Made by a program: the position numbers and the translations under genes
Assembly: GCA_003284215.1 (NCBI GenBank)
Contig: QBVW01000002.1
Coordinates: 1 to 64,000 of the forward strand
Direction: 5' to 3'
Source: SAR86 cluster bacterium AG-313-D11
GTDB lineage: Bacteria; Pseudomonadota; Gammaproteobacteria; Magnimaribacterales; D2472
DNA: 64,000 nt
Part shown: piece after piece, positions 27,015 to 36,653 of the stretch
Layout: every line of letters starts with the position of its first letter
How positions within the stretch are numbered: the first letter of the stretch is position 1
Notes under the pieces: model-generated
The model's input: only the letters and a program-made list of their open reading frames with translations
What the model was told of the DNA's origin: nothing
The model's database searches: none

Positions 27015-27935
27015 TCATACTCCTTTTAATTTATTCTTCAAGAATGTTAAAACATAATTATAGGTTGTCATTCTATTGATTTCATTAAGTGCTTCATGCC
27101 TTGCTCCATCTATAAGATAAAGCTCTGACATGCACCCATTTTCAATCAAACACTCATGAAGCTTTTCTGTTCCTCTTCCCATTGATCCAACTGGATCATA
27201 AGAGCCAGAGAAAACTAGAATTGGAATATTTGTAGGCATTAATTCTAAATTTTCTGTCTTGAAAACTGACTCAATTCCTCCTATGACATCTGACCAAAGT
27301 TGATTAGAAACTACAAAACCGCATAAAGGATCCTTCGTATAATCGTCAACCCTATCTGAATCTGTCGACAACCAATCATTTGAAGTTTGAGTATTTTTAA
27401 ATTTATTATTAAAACCTCCAAAAATTGCTTTATGTAAGGGCAAACTATATCCCTGTTTTCCTAGCCTAATTATTTCTATCTTTAGAAATAATTTTTGCAA
27501 AAAGGTTTCAAAAGAATTTGGATAACTTGAACCAGAAAGGAGAACAGCATCAAAAGAAGTGGTTTGCTGGAGTGCTGACATACTAATCCAAGAACCCATA
27601 CTGTGACCTAAAAGAATTTTAGGCAACTCAGGAAAAAGCTTTTTCGTCTCTGAGTGGACTGCGAGCAAATCCTCAACCGCTAAATTCCATCCAGCATCTT
27701 TATCAAAAAATCCAATTTGATTATTTAATATGCGATCACCATGTCCTCTGTGATCATGAATTGCAACATGAAAACCATTTATATTTAAAAAATTTATAAA
27801 CTCCTCATACCGCTGTTTATGTTCAGCCATCCCATGAGATATTTGAACCAAACCTAAAATAGATTCAATTTCTGATAAATGAAGTGAGAAATTAAGATTT
27901 ATTGCTGGATTAGTATCTAATGGTATTTTTTGCAT
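27015..27935 (-). CDS. Monoacylglycerol lipase-like alpha/beta hydrolase
   Basis: A serine hydrolase of about 306 aa in the lysophospholipase/monoglyceride lipase group: VQISHGMAEH, the HDHRGHGDR loop, nucleophile elbow GHSMGS, Asp in FSGSYDPVG and His in GARHEALNE. I prefer ATG 27935, because the longer reading frame (27971) would overlap the divergent KAS III start. No Shine-Dalgarno is seen. It heads the leftward operon of SDR, nuclease, SDR and amidohydrolase genes. Confidence 0.8.
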   Translation of the reverse strand: MQKIPLDTNPAINLNFSLHLSEIESILGLVQISHGMAEHKQRYEEFINFLNINGFHVAIHDHRGHGDRILNNQIGFFDKDAGWNLAVEDLLAVHSETKKLFPELPKILLGHSMGSWISMSALQQTTSFDAVLLSGSSYPNSFETFLQKLFLKIEIIRLGKQGYSLPLHKAIFGGFNNKFKNTQTSNDWLSTDSDRVDDYTKDPLCGFVVSNQLWSDVIGGIESVFKTENLELMPTNIPILVFSGSYDPVGSMGRGTEKLHECLIENGCMSELYLIDGARHEALNEINRMTTYNYVLTFLKNKLKGV

Positions 27936-27969
27936 AAGACTATAAAATAACACGTAACAGGGGAAACAC

Positions 27970-29082
27970 ATGAATGATATATATATTTCAGGAACAGGTA
28001 TCTGGACTCCACCTCATAAAGTATCAAATGATGAGCTAGTTGAATCATTTAATAAATATGTTGATTTATATAATTCAGACCATGCTGAGAGTATCAAAGA
28101 AGGCTCTTTAGAGGCATTAGTCCACTCATCAAGTGAATTTATCGTTAAGGCATCAGGAATTAAGCAAAGGTATGTGATTGAAAAAGAATCTTTGTTAGAC
28201 CCTATGCATATGAAGCCTTATATCAAGGCAAGAAATGATGAAGAGTTATCATTCACAGCAGAAGTAGGTGTAATTGCAGCTAAACAAGCTCTTAACAATG
28301 CTGACTTAGATCCCAGTGATATTGATGCTGTAATTGTTTCTGCTGCCAATCTTCAAAGAGCGTATCCTGCTGTTGCCATCGAAATTCAAAATGAATTAGG
28401 CATTGAGGGCTTTGCATACGATATGATGGTTGGTTGTTCGGCCTCTACTTTTGGTATCAGTAATGCCTACTGCGATATAAAAGCTGGTAAATCTTCTAAA
28501 GTTTTAGTCATCAGTCCAGAAATTACATCTGGGCACAATAATTTTAAAAATAGAGATGGGCACTTTATATTTGGTGATATTTGCACTGCAGTGGTGATAG
28601 AAAAAAACTCTCAATCAAAAAATAAATTTAAAATTCTTGATACAAAGTTAAAAACTTCATTCTCTAATAACATTAGAAATAATTATGGATACATGAATGC
28701 TATTGAAGATAAAGAATATTCTGAGTCAGAATTACTCTTTGTTCAAAATGGCAGGAAAGTGTTTAAAGAGGTTATGCCTTTTGTATCCTCATTGATTTTA
28801 GACCAGTTAAATGCATATAGCTTATCTCCAGATGAGATCGAACAGTATTGGCTGCACCAAGCGAATATTAATATGAACTCTTATGTGATTAAAAAATTGC
28901 TGGGGGATGATTTTCCTCCTGAGAGAGCTCCAATTATTCTTGATGAATATGCCAATACTAGTTCTGCCGGCTCAATTATAGCTTTTCATAAATTCAATCA
29001 TCTTACTCCAGGTCAAAAAGGCATCATATGCTCCTTTGGAGCTGGATATTCAATTTGCTCTATCTTACTAGAGAAAGAATAA
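27970..29082 (+). CDS. Beta-ketoacyl-ACP synthase III (FabH2-like)
   Basis: A 370-aa thiolase-fold condensing enzyme with catalytic Cys156 (VGCSAST), His in YWLHQAN and Asn in YANTSSAGS. It is longer than canonical FabH (about 317 aa) and shows the insertion-bearing N-terminus (SNDELVESFNKYVD and KASGIKQRYV) of the FabH2 type found in Pseudomonas-like bacteria, which extends medium-chain acyl-CoA into fatty acid synthesis. RBS GGGGAA lies 6 bp upstream of ATG 27970. It is divergent from the lipase-like hydrolase, suggesting a shared fatty-acyl salvage theme. Confidence 0.85.
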   Translation: MNDIYISGTGIWTPPHKVSNDELVESFNKYVDLYNSDHAESIKEGSLEALVHSSSEFIVKASGIKQRYVIEKESLLDPMHMKPYIKARNDEELSFTAEVGVIAAKQALNNADLDPSDIDAVIVSAANLQRAYPAVAIEIQNELGIEGFAYDMMVGCSASTFGISNAYCDIKAGKSSKVLVISPEITSGHNNFKNRDGHFIFGDICTAVVIEKNSQSKNKFKILDTKLKTSFSNNIRNNYGYMNAIEDKEYSESELLFVQNGRKVFKEVMPFVSSLILDQLNAYSLSPDEIEQYWLHQANINMNSYVIKKLLGDDFPPERAPIILDEYANTSSAGSIIAFHKFNHLTPGQKGIICSFGAGYSICSILLEKE

Positions 29083-29086
29083 ATCA

Positions 29087-29518
29087 ATGAAATACATCCT
29101 ACCATTACTGGTAATTTTCACATCTGTGATTGGTTCTCTTGCGAATATATATATCAACTCTGATGATTGGTATTCAGGACTTATTAAGAGCCCTTTAAAT
29201 CCTCCTAGCTATATATTTGGAATTGTCTGGCCAATTCTTTACGCAATAATGGCATTTGTTTCATTTAAGGTAGCAGAAAAAATTTCAACGCTGTTTATGA
29301 TCCAACTAGCATTTAATGCTACATGGTCATGGTTATTTTTTTATTTTCATGCTCCTGTATTGGCATTTTTAGATATAAGCATACTTATATTTCTTAATGT
29401 AGAAATTGTGAGGATTCTAAAAAGAGAATCGACAGCTTTATTTTACCTTTATCTGCCCTATATTATCTGGCTGTTATTCGCTGCATTTTTAAATGCTTCA
29501 ATTATATTCTTGAATTAG
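29087..29518 (+). CDS. tspO: TspO/MBR family protein
   Basis: A 143-aa five-helix membrane protein of the TspO family: WYSGLIKSPLNPPSYIFG near residues 28-45, VWPILYAIMA, and NATWSWLFF (the conserved WN/NxxWS helix). TspO proteins bind porphyrins and sterol-like ligands and modulate tetrapyrrole or stress responses. It starts 4 bp after the KAS III gene and overlaps the convergent nucleoside transporter by 4 bp. Confidence 0.85.
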   Translation: MKYILPLLVIFTSVIGSLANIYINSDDWYSGLIKSPLNPPSYIFGIVWPILYAIMAFVSFKVAEKISTLFMIQLAFNATWSWLFFYFHAPVLAFLDISILIFLNVEIVRILKRESTALFYLYLPYIIWLLFAAFLNASIIFLN

Positions 29519-30777
29519 AAGATACCTATGACCAATCCAGTCATACAAGAGGCAAGTGTTGCTCCAACTAATGCCTTTAAAGAGACTTTGATAAGATCAT
29601 TTTTTCTTTCTGGTGCCATTGCACTGATTCCTGATACCAAAATACCAACTGAAGAGAAATTAGCAAAACCACACAATGCATACAAAGTAATTAATTTAGA
29701 TCTTTCTGTTAGAACTCCTGGTTCAATGTTTGCGAGTGCACCATAGGCCACAAATTCATTTAACGCTGTCTTTAGACCCAATAACTCAGCTGAGGCTAGA
29801 GTTTCCGATAACGGAACTCCCATCAACCAAACAATTGGAAAGAAAATATAGCCAAGGATTAATTGCAAGGAAAGATCTGAAATTCCAATCCAGCCACCAA
29901 AAATACCAAGCAATGAATTCAACAAGGAAACCAAAGCTATAAATGCAATTAAAATCGCACCAACATTCAAGCATATATCTAGTCCATCTCTTGTGCCCCT
30001 GGTAATTGCATCCATGGAGCTGTCATAAACCTTAGGCACAGAATTACCATCAAAATTAGTGACCTCTGATGATGGAATCATAATATTCGCATACATAATG
30101 GCCGCAGGAATAGATAAAATCGAAGCTGATACTAAGTGCTGAATTAGATTAATATCAGGAAATTGAGGTGCAAGCATTGACACTAATGCGATCATGATAG
30201 AACCAGAAACGGTTGACATTCCAGCAGTCATTAAAATTAATAGCTCTTTTTCTGTCATCTTAGATAGGTATGGTCTGACCAATAAGGGAGCTTCAACTTG
30301 ACCCATAATAATATTAGCAGTCGCACCTAAACCAATTGGACCGCCTATATTAAAAAGTTTTTCAAAAATTTTTGAAATGGCTCGTATGATAAGTGGTAGA
30401 ACATTCCAAAACCAAAGCAATGCTGACAAACTAGATATTACGATGATCAAAGGCAATATTTGAAAAGCAAAGATCATTGAGTTGCCAGTTCCAGAGGTTT
30501 CAAATGGAGATGTTGAGCTATTACTTAAATAACCAAAAACAAATTCAGCTCCCTCTTGAGTTGCGGCTTGCAATGCAGTGACGCCCTCAGAAAGGTAGGC
30601 AAAAATTTGAACTATAAAAGGTATTTTTAATAAAGCAAAAGCTAATGTTATCTGCAATATTATCGCTGCGATAATATGCCGATAATTAATTGAAGATATG
30701 TTGTTTGAAAATGGTATAGCAATACAAACCAGTCCAACAAAACCAATAATAATTTGAAATATAGAGGTTGCGGTCAT
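29515..30777 (-). CDS. NupC/CNT concentrative nucleoside transporter
   Basis: A 420-aa transporter with the CNT layout: three N-terminal helices, then the core with GGPIGLGATANIIMGQVEAP (helical hairpin 1, conserved QxEAP) and NEFVAYGAL plus ANFSSVGI near the C-terminus. These carriers import nucleosides with Na+ or H+. The start lies 3 bp after the stop of the 2OG oxygenase gene, so they are cotranscribed, which raises the possibility that the oxygenase acts on an imported nucleoside-like compound (inference). Confidence 0.88.
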   Translation of the reverse strand: MTATSIFQIIIGFVGLVCIAIPFSNNISSINYRHIIAAIILQITLAFALLKIPFIVQIFAYLSEGVTALQAATQEGAEFVFGYLSNSSTSPFETSGTGNSMIFAFQILPLIIVISSLSALLWFWNVLPLIIRAISKIFEKLFNIGGPIGLGATANIIMGQVEAPLLVRPYLSKMTEKELLILMTAGMSTVSGSIMIALVSMLAPQFPDINLIQHLVSASILSIPAAIMYANIMIPSSEVTNFDGNSVPKVYDSSMDAITRGTRDGLDICLNVGAILIAFIALVSLLNSLLGIFGGWIGISDLSLQLILGYIFFPIVWLMGVPLSETLASAELLGLKTALNEFVAYGALANIEPGVLTERSKLITLYALCGFANFSSVGILVSGISAMAPERKNDLIKVSLKALVGATLASCMTGLVIGIF

Positions 30778-30780
30778 AGC

Positions 30781-31686
30781 TTAGTATAACTTAATTGCTC
30801 TCAGTCTTTCTTCTAAGAAATCATGCGCGCTTATTGATTCATCAGAATCATCAACAATAGAACAAAGCTCAATTTCAGGAGAGGGATGTAAAAAAAATGG
30901 CATGCTATATCGAGATACAGATGTGACGGCATTATGATCGACAACTCTGTGGCTAGTGCTTTTAAGTTGAGAACGGGTAACTAATTGCATCATATCGCCT
31001 ATATTACAGACAATGGATTTACTTTTTGCTGCTATAGGAATCCATTCACCCTCAGGATTTTGTACTTCTAATCCAGATTCCTCAGCTCCAACCAATAGAG
31101 TAATTAAATTAATATCCTCATGAGCTCGAGCTCTCAGGATATTTGATTTATCTTGCACGGGAGGATAGTGAATTAACCTCAATATAGAATTTCCTTTCAT
31201 AGCCCAGCTATCAAAAAATGAAGAGTGTTTTCCTAAAATCACAGCTATGGAACTTAGCACTTTCATACCGAGTGTATTTAGTTCATTAAATAATGCGTCA
31301 AATTGATTATTAAAATCTTCAACCTCTGAGACTTGAATATTTTCTAATATCCTAGTATCAAATGAATCATCAACAGAGGGGCCGTGATGCCAAAATTCTT
31401 TTAAATCAGCGGTAATTTCTCCTACAGCAGTTTCCTTGCCATATGGTGTATACCCTCTAGCCCCAGCCTTTTCAGGATGGGCATAATTATTCTTTACTGT
31501 TTCGGAAAGTGAAAAAAAATCTTTGCTTAATTTATAACTTTTTTCTAGGACTTCATCAGGAATACCATGATCAGTAATGGTAAAAAAGCCATGGCTCATG
31601 AGTGCTAACTTTAGATTACCTATTGTATCCTCATCTCTGTTATTAATATCAAACAGAGAAAAAGTTGGGATCGTATCAAAAGACAT
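30781..31686 (-). CDS. Isopenicillin N synthase-like 2-oxoglutarate/Fe(II) oxygenase
   Basis: A 301-aa non-heme iron oxygenase. The iron triad is His189-x-Asp191 (ARAHEDINLITLL) and His246 (STSHRVVDH), and Arg259/Ser261 (RYSMPFF) bind the 2-oxoglutarate carboxylate. The N-terminal DIOX domain (GFFTITDHGIP) is intact. Plant- and bacteria-type members hydroxylate diverse small molecules. The substrate is unknown. It forms a two-gene unit with the CNT transporter. Confidence 0.87.
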   Translation of the reverse strand: MSFDTIPTFSLFDINNRDEDTIGNLKLALMSHGFFTITDHGIPDEVLEKSYKLSKDFFSLSETVKNNYAHPEKAGARGYTPYGKETAVGEITADLKEFWHHGPSVDDSFDTRILENIQVSEVEDFNNQFDALFNELNTLGMKVLSSIAVILGKHSSFFDSWAMKGNSILRLIHYPPVQDKSNILRARAHEDINLITLLVGAEESGLEVQNPEGEWIPIAAKSKSIVCNIGDMMQLVTRSQLKSTSHRVVDHNAVTSVSRYSMPFFLHPSPEIELCSIVDDSDESISAHDFLEERLRAIKLY

Positions 31687-31699
31687 AATTTATTTTAAC

Positions 31700-31728
31700 A
31701 AAAAAAGGGCAGTAAAAACTGCCCTTTT
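31700..31728 (-). terminator. Rho-independent terminator of TonB receptor gene
   Basis: Inverted repeat AAAAGGGCAGT / ACTGCCCTTTT (11 bp stem, about 4-nt loop) lies 17 bp beyond the TonB receptor stop. In the minus-strand direction it is followed by a T-run. It also separates this gene from the oxygenase downstream on the same strand. Confidence 0.85.
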
Positions 31729-31744
31729 CTTAAGTATTAATCAA

Positions 31745-34700
31745 TTAGAAATTAAAGTTATACCTAAATCCTAACTGCGCTCGCCATAAGCTTGGAGTGG
31801 TTTGCGTTCTGATGCCCATGGGATTATCTAGATCAAATGCATAGGATGGAGATAATATGTATCTACTAAAGTCCTCTGTCATATCAACATCAAAAATAGG
31901 GTTAGTTCTAGTGTAATGACCAGATCTATGTACACCCATATCATCATCTATTAGATTTAAGATATTCTGAATACCAAGCTCTATAATAAATTCGTCCTCA
32001 TCTCTTAAACCAGGCATCACCTGAGTAACTTTTACATCCATTGTAGAAATATAAGGAGAATTAATATGGCCTTTAGGTGCAATACTTCCACGATACCCCT
32101 CTAAACCTAATGCTCGAATCATTTCCATGGCTTGACCAGCAAACTCTAAATCTGGTGCTGCACAACTCTTCCAACATACCAACGGATCACTAGCACTTGT
32201 GGGTACATAAATTAAGAAGTTTCTATTATCGTCTTGGAGACTATCATCCAAGCCAAATGCTTGTCTTTGATAATTAGCAACACTCTTAGTTTCTGTAGCA
32301 AAAGTTGCACTCAATGGGTAACCGGATCTTCTTTCAAAGAAAACTGAGAATGTGGTTGGGCTATTTTCACCAAAGAAATAATGAGTAGAGCTTAAGGTTG
32401 CGAACAATCTGTGCTCAATCTCAAATGGAGATCTTCCAGGTAAAGCGTTGTTAGGATCAGCATTTGGACTCTTTCCATAAGTTGAGTTAGCTGTTGCAGA
32501 TGTTGACTGATTAACCATACTCATATTTTGATGCGCATATCCAATAGTGAAAATTCCATCGCCATCATTAAAAGATTTGGATCCTGTTAAAGAAAATAAT
32601 TCGCCGTCAGACCCACCTTGAGTGTATAAACCCATTTTGAACGATCCATAGGATGTCATGTTATATATAGGTCTTCCATCAGGCGCCCTAAGAGCAGGAA
32701 CTTGTGGAACTCCATTAATTAATGGATCACCAGTATTTAAAGCCTTATAAATTGGTTGTTCATAAGTTTTGTTAAGGTACGAAGCTTGGACAAACCAGTC
32801 TTTGATTTCAGTTTCATAGGTTAAATTTAAAACTTTTTGCTCAGGCCATTTAAAGCTTGGAGCAGTAGTAATAACAACCGAGTCTCGTAAACCGGCAATG
32901 GCAATAGCATCCTTAACACATTGAGGCATGGTAGCAGTTGCATTTGCTGGGTTAGATGTTGGGTCACAGCCAGCAACAGCATTACTATTACTATATCTTG
33001 CAGTTTGAACCCCATTATTAGAGTAAGCATTTGAAACCCAGACTAAAGGAAATTTAGTTGCATAAGTTCCATAAGATAATTTTAAGACGCTGCCGTTATC
33101 AAAGGAATAGTCAGCGGCAAAACGATAATTTGTTTGATTGCCACCTCTATCCATACCAGCCTGGTTAAATCCGTATGCATCACTAAATCCATTGGCTTGA
33201 AGCGTTGGATCACCATCTACTTTTTGAGATCTTACGCCAATGCTTAAATTTAACTGAGGACTAACTGATATTTCATCTTGGATAAAAAATGATTCTATTG
33301 TGTAGTCAAATGCCGCAGCTCCACCAAGCTCAGTTCCATCCCTTGAATTTGTAGCTGAATAACGACTTGGATTCTTGGCTAGAAAGTCTTCGTAACTATC
33401 AAATGTAAATGCACCATCTTGGAAAGCAATAAAAACATTATAAATATCATAAGCCTTCTCTTCATATCCAAAGGTTATGGAGTGATTACCAATATCATAA
33501 ATACCCTTAAGCTTAGTTGTCTCAGCAGTAGTTTCTAGAGCATTTGCACTTCTGTAAGGATCTACACCTAGATATATTCTTGACATACCAAAGGCATTAT
33601 TGATTCTGAAATTAGCAGTATTGGCCCCAATTGGTGAGCTTTGTCCAGTTTTAGTATTCTTTGAATTATAAGATAATTCAGTGCTGAAATTATCAGACCA
33701 GTTTGAGACTAAAAGAAATCCATCTGATTCTGTTTGCTCAGGTTTGAAATACTCGCTTGAGGGAAAGTAGTAGTTGAAAGGATTACTATTTGAGCCCCTT
33801 AAAGCCTCGGAATCTGTTTCTCTATAATTAACCTGCAAACGATGATCATCATTCAGAATAAAATCCAAACGAAGAGTCGTATTTTCATTTGTCACACTGT
33901 TTGAAGAAGAATATAAAAGCGGATCAAATCCATATGTACTTTGTGTGTCTGTTTGTATTTGCCTTACTTGCTCAAGTGTAATGGGCTGAGAGAAAGGTGC
34001 GCCTGAACCAACTGGCCCATAATTTATAGGAGTTGTCTTGTCATTGCTTTCAAAAGCAACAAAGAAAAATGCTTTATCTTTGATGATTGGTCCACCAAGT
34101 GTAAAGCCTTCAGAAGTATCATCAAATTCCTGATCTATATCCCTACCATCGACAGAGTCTCCGACAAAGGAATCGCCCCTATCATAAGAATAAACTGAGC
34201 CATTAAAGTCATTAGTTCCACCTTTTGTGACGACCTCGATAACCCCACCTTCAAAATTACTGTATTCAATAGAGGAAGGTGCAACTCGTACATTAAGTTG
34301 CTCAATTGAATCAAGATTAATTGGACTTGCTTGCCCAGGATATCCACTTGCATTAAGACCAAAATCATCATTGTAGGAAGCACCATCTACAAGAATATCG
34401 TTTGTTCTGGATCCACCACCTGCAATACTTAACTCAGCATCTTGACCATCACTGGCATCATTGGCTACTGACCAAGGATTCAATCTTACAAAATCCTTTA
34501 GATCTCTTGTAACCGAGGAAAATTTACTTATATCGTCAGAAGAGATAGAAGTTGAGAAGCCTATATCTTTATTTGTATTTAATTTACTTGCAACTGTAAC
34601 AATTTCTTCAAGACTCCCAGCAGATAAAGTTACATTCGAACGAAAGGTATCACCAACAGTTAAACTAACATTAGATAGTGATTCAGAATTTCCACCATAA

Positions 34701-34942
34701 CTAACTTCAATGGTGTATGGGCCACCTGGACGAAGTCCACGAAATGCAACAGAACCAGAGCTAGAAGTATTTTTTGAAGCTGTGGAATTAGTTGGTTCAA
34801 ATGTTACAGAAGCTGAAGCGCCTGAGATTGGATTTCCACTTCCATCAAGGACTGTTAGGTTAATATCAGATGTTAGCTCTTGACCAAATACTGGTATAGC
34901 AAGCATTGCCACTAACACGAATAAGTTACGTAAAGATTTCAT
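31745..34942 (-). CDS. Oar-like TonB-dependent outer-membrane receptor
   Basis: A 1065-aa outer membrane protein: signal peptide (about residues 1-20), a carboxypeptidase-regulatory-like beta domain (about 22-110, with DGSGNPISGASASV and FRGLRPGGPY), a TonB plug (about 115-250, NDILVDGASYNDDFG and VIEVVTKGGTNDF), and a long beta-barrel ending in aromatic YNFNF. This is the Oar-type subgroup, which has an extra N-terminal domain and imports large substrates such as peptides or glycans; the ligand is unknown. GAGGAAAATT precedes ATG. It is monocistronic with its own terminator. Confidence 0.88.
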   Translation of the reverse strand: MKSLRNLFVLVAMLAIPVFGQELTSDINLTVLDGSGNPISGASASVTFEPTNSTASKNTSSSGSVAFRGLRPGGPYTIEVSYGGNSESLSNVSLTVGDTFRSNVTLSAGSLEEIVTVASKLNTNKDIGFSTSISSDDISKFSSVTRDLKDFVRLNPWSVANDASDGQDAELSIAGGGSRTNDILVDGASYNDDFGLNASGYPGQASPINLDSIEQLNVRVAPSSIEYSNFEGGVIEVVTKGGTNDFNGSVYSYDRGDSFVGDSVDGRDIDQEFDDTSEGFTLGGPIIKDKAFFFVAFESNDKTTPINYGPVGSGAPFSQPITLEQVRQIQTDTQSTYGFDPLLYSSSNSVTNENTTLRLDFILNDDHRLQVNYRETDSEALRGSNSNPFNYYFPSSEYFKPEQTESDGFLLVSNWSDNFSTELSYNSKNTKTGQSSPIGANTANFRINNAFGMSRIYLGVDPYRSANALETTAETTKLKGIYDIGNHSITFGYEEKAYDIYNVFIAFQDGAFTFDSYEDFLAKNPSRYSATNSRDGTELGGAAAFDYTIESFFIQDEISVSPQLNLSIGVRSQKVDGDPTLQANGFSDAYGFNQAGMDRGGNQTNYRFAADYSFDNGSVLKLSYGTYATKFPLVWVSNAYSNNGVQTARYSNSNAVAGCDPTSNPANATATMPQCVKDAIAIAGLRDSVVITTAPSFKWPEQKVLNLTYETEIKDWFVQASYLNKTYEQPIYKALNTGDPLINGVPQVPALRAPDGRPIYNMTSYGSFKMGLYTQGGSDGELFSLTGSKSFNDGDGIFTIGYAHQNMSMVNQSTSATANSTYGKSPNADPNNALPGRSPFEIEHRLFATLSSTHYFFGENSPTTFSVFFERRSGYPLSATFATETKSVANYQRQAFGLDDSLQDDNRNFLIYVPTSASDPLVCWKSCAAPDLEFAGQAMEMIRALGLEGYRGSIAPKGHINSPYISTMDVKVTQVMPGLRDEDEFIIELGIQNILNLIDDDMGVHRSGHYTRTNPIFDVDMTEDFSRYILSPSYAFDLDNPMGIRTQTTPSLWRAQLGFRYNFNF

Positions 34943-35040
34943 AATTTTCCTCTAAAAAATTAAATAAGACGATTCTCAAATTTTATACCTCTTTTGAACT
35001 TATTAAAAGAAACAATTTGGTAACAATTAAGTAAGGGGAT

Positions 35041-36285
35041 TTAAACCGATATAGATTTAAATTTTGTATAGTCCTGAAGCGCCTCAGGAATAGTAATAGA
35101 GCCTTTTTGATCAAAATTATTTTCGATTAAGGCGATTAAGGCTCTTCCCGCAGCCAAAGCTGAGCCATTAAGAGTATGAGCATATATTGAAGACCCATCC
35201 TCTTTAAAGCGAATTTTAGCCCTGCGCGACTGAAAATCCGTACAGTTAGAACAAGAAGAAATCTCCCTGTATGTTTCTTGGCTGGGAATCCAAACTTCAA
35301 GATCATAGGTTTTTGCAGCAGAAAAACCTAAATCGCCAGAGCATAATTCAACCACCTGATATGGAAGGTTCAAATCCCTTAAAATAGTTTCAGCATGTGA
35401 GGTGAGATTCTCTAGAGCTTCGAATGATTGATCTGGATGGCAAATTTGCACTAATTCAACCTTTTCGAATTGATGCTGTCTAATAAGACCTTTTGTATCC
35501 CTACCATAACTACCTGCCTCTGATCGAAAACAGCTAGTGTGAGCGGTAAGCATTAAAGGAAAATCTCCTATTTCTAAAATTTGATCTCTAAATAAATTAG
35601 TAAGCGGGACTTCTGCGGTTGGAATTAAATAATAATCATCTGTTAACTGAAAAAGATCCTCTGAAAATTTTGGGAGCTGACCTGTGGCTGTTAAAGAGTC
35701 TGTATTTGCAACCATTGGCAGGTAATATTCCTTATAACCGTGTTCAGATGCCTTGTCTAGCATAAAAGCAATAAGAGCTCGTTGTAATTGAGCAATTCTG
35801 CCCTCCAAAACTGCAAACCGAGATCCAGCTAAAAGATTGGCTGATTCTGTATTTATCATAGAGGTTATCTCTAAATGATCTTTTCCACCAGAAACCTCTG
35901 GCTCACCAATTCGCCTGACTACAACATTATCCTCTTCGCTTAAGCCTGTTGGAGTTGAAGGATCTGGTAAGTTTGGAATATCAAGCAAAAAATCCTTTAT
36001 ATTTAATTGAATATCACTAAGTTTGTTTGAACATAAATCAAGCTCAGTTTTAATAGCATCTATTTTTTGACTAAGGGTAGAATCTTCTTTTCCTGCATTT
36101 TTAAGCATCCCATACTCTTTAGACAAAGCATTTCGTTGAGCTTGCAAATCTTCAGTTTGCGTTTGATATTTTTTTCGTTCAGTTTCCAGGATCTCAAATG
36201 AAGAAACATCAAGAACATAGTTTTTTTGTTTTAATACTTTGGCGACAATGCTGGAGTCAGCTTTTAGTAAGTTTAAATCAATCAT
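35041..36285 (-). CDS. serS: Seryl-tRNA synthetase
   Basis: A 414-aa class II synthetase: N-terminal long antiparallel coiled coil (residues 28-100), motif 2 CFRSEAGSYGRDTKGLIRQH, and motif 3 NGSALAAGRALIALIEN near the C-terminus. It charges tRNA-Ser, one of which is encoded at 8.4 kb. It lies 2 bp after crcB in the leftward ftsK-lolA-crcB-serS unit, a conserved gammaproteobacterial order. Confidence 0.96.
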   Translation of the reverse strand: MIDLNLLKADSSIVAKVLKQKNYVLDVSSFEILETERKKYQTQTEDLQAQRNALSKEYGMLKNAGKEDSTLSQKIDAIKTELDLCSNKLSDIQLNIKDFLLDIPNLPDPSTPTGLSEEDNVVVRRIGEPEVSGGKDHLEITSMINTESANLLAGSRFAVLEGRIAQLQRALIAFMLDKASEHGYKEYYLPMVANTDSLTATGQLPKFSEDLFQLTDDYYLIPTAEVPLTNLFRDQILEIGDFPLMLTAHTSCFRSEAGSYGRDTKGLIRQHQFEKVELVQICHPDQSFEALENLTSHAETILRDLNLPYQVVELCSGDLGFSAAKTYDLEVWIPSQETYREISSCSNCTDFQSRRAKIRFKEDGSSIYAHTLNGSALAAGRALIALIENNFDQKGSITIPEALQDYTKFKSISV

Positions 36286-36287
36286 TT

Positions 36288-36653
36288 TTATGTCGTTTTA
36301 AATAATGAGTAAGCAAAAAATGTTCCTATTAAACATGAGGCAATTGATGCAACCACATAGATCAAAGCATTAGTACTCTTGCCATTGTATAACAATTCAA
36401 TTGTCTGCTGTGAAAAGGCAGACATGGTTGTGAAGGAGCCTAAAAAACCCACAACCAAGAAAAAATACATATTAGATTTCATGTCTGTTATTTGAGCCAT
36501 GACTATACCAATGCAAAAACACCCAATAAAATTTATCAGTAATGTGCCAACAGGCAACATAAAAAAATAGCTAGTTTTTAATAAGTCACTGATTAAATAC
36601 CTCAAAGCTGCTCCAAAACCCCCACCACAAGCAATTACAATTATCTTTATCAT
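36288..36653 (-). CDS. crcB: CrcB (Fluc) fluoride exporter
   Basis: A 121-aa four-helix membrane protein with GGGFGAALRYLIS (residues 10-22), GTLLINFIGCF and GFLGSFTTMSAFS, the hallmark Fluc channel motifs (the Asn of TM2 and the FTTxS segment). It exports fluoride as a dual-topology dimer. Its start overlaps the lolA stop by 4 bp. No fluoride riboswitch is visible, consistent with its internal operon position. Confidence 0.93.
   Translation of the reverse strand: MIKIIVIACGGGFGAALRYLISDLLKTSYFFMLPVGTLLINFIGCFCIGIVMAQITDMKSNMYFFLVVGFLGSFTTMSAFSQQTIELLYNGKSTNALIYVVASIASCLIGTFFAYSLFKTT

Noticed and set aside
32827-33030. Minus-strand 67-aa ORF within the TonB receptor gene
   Set aside because: Out-of-frame shadow with no RBS, entirely inside a well-supported gene.
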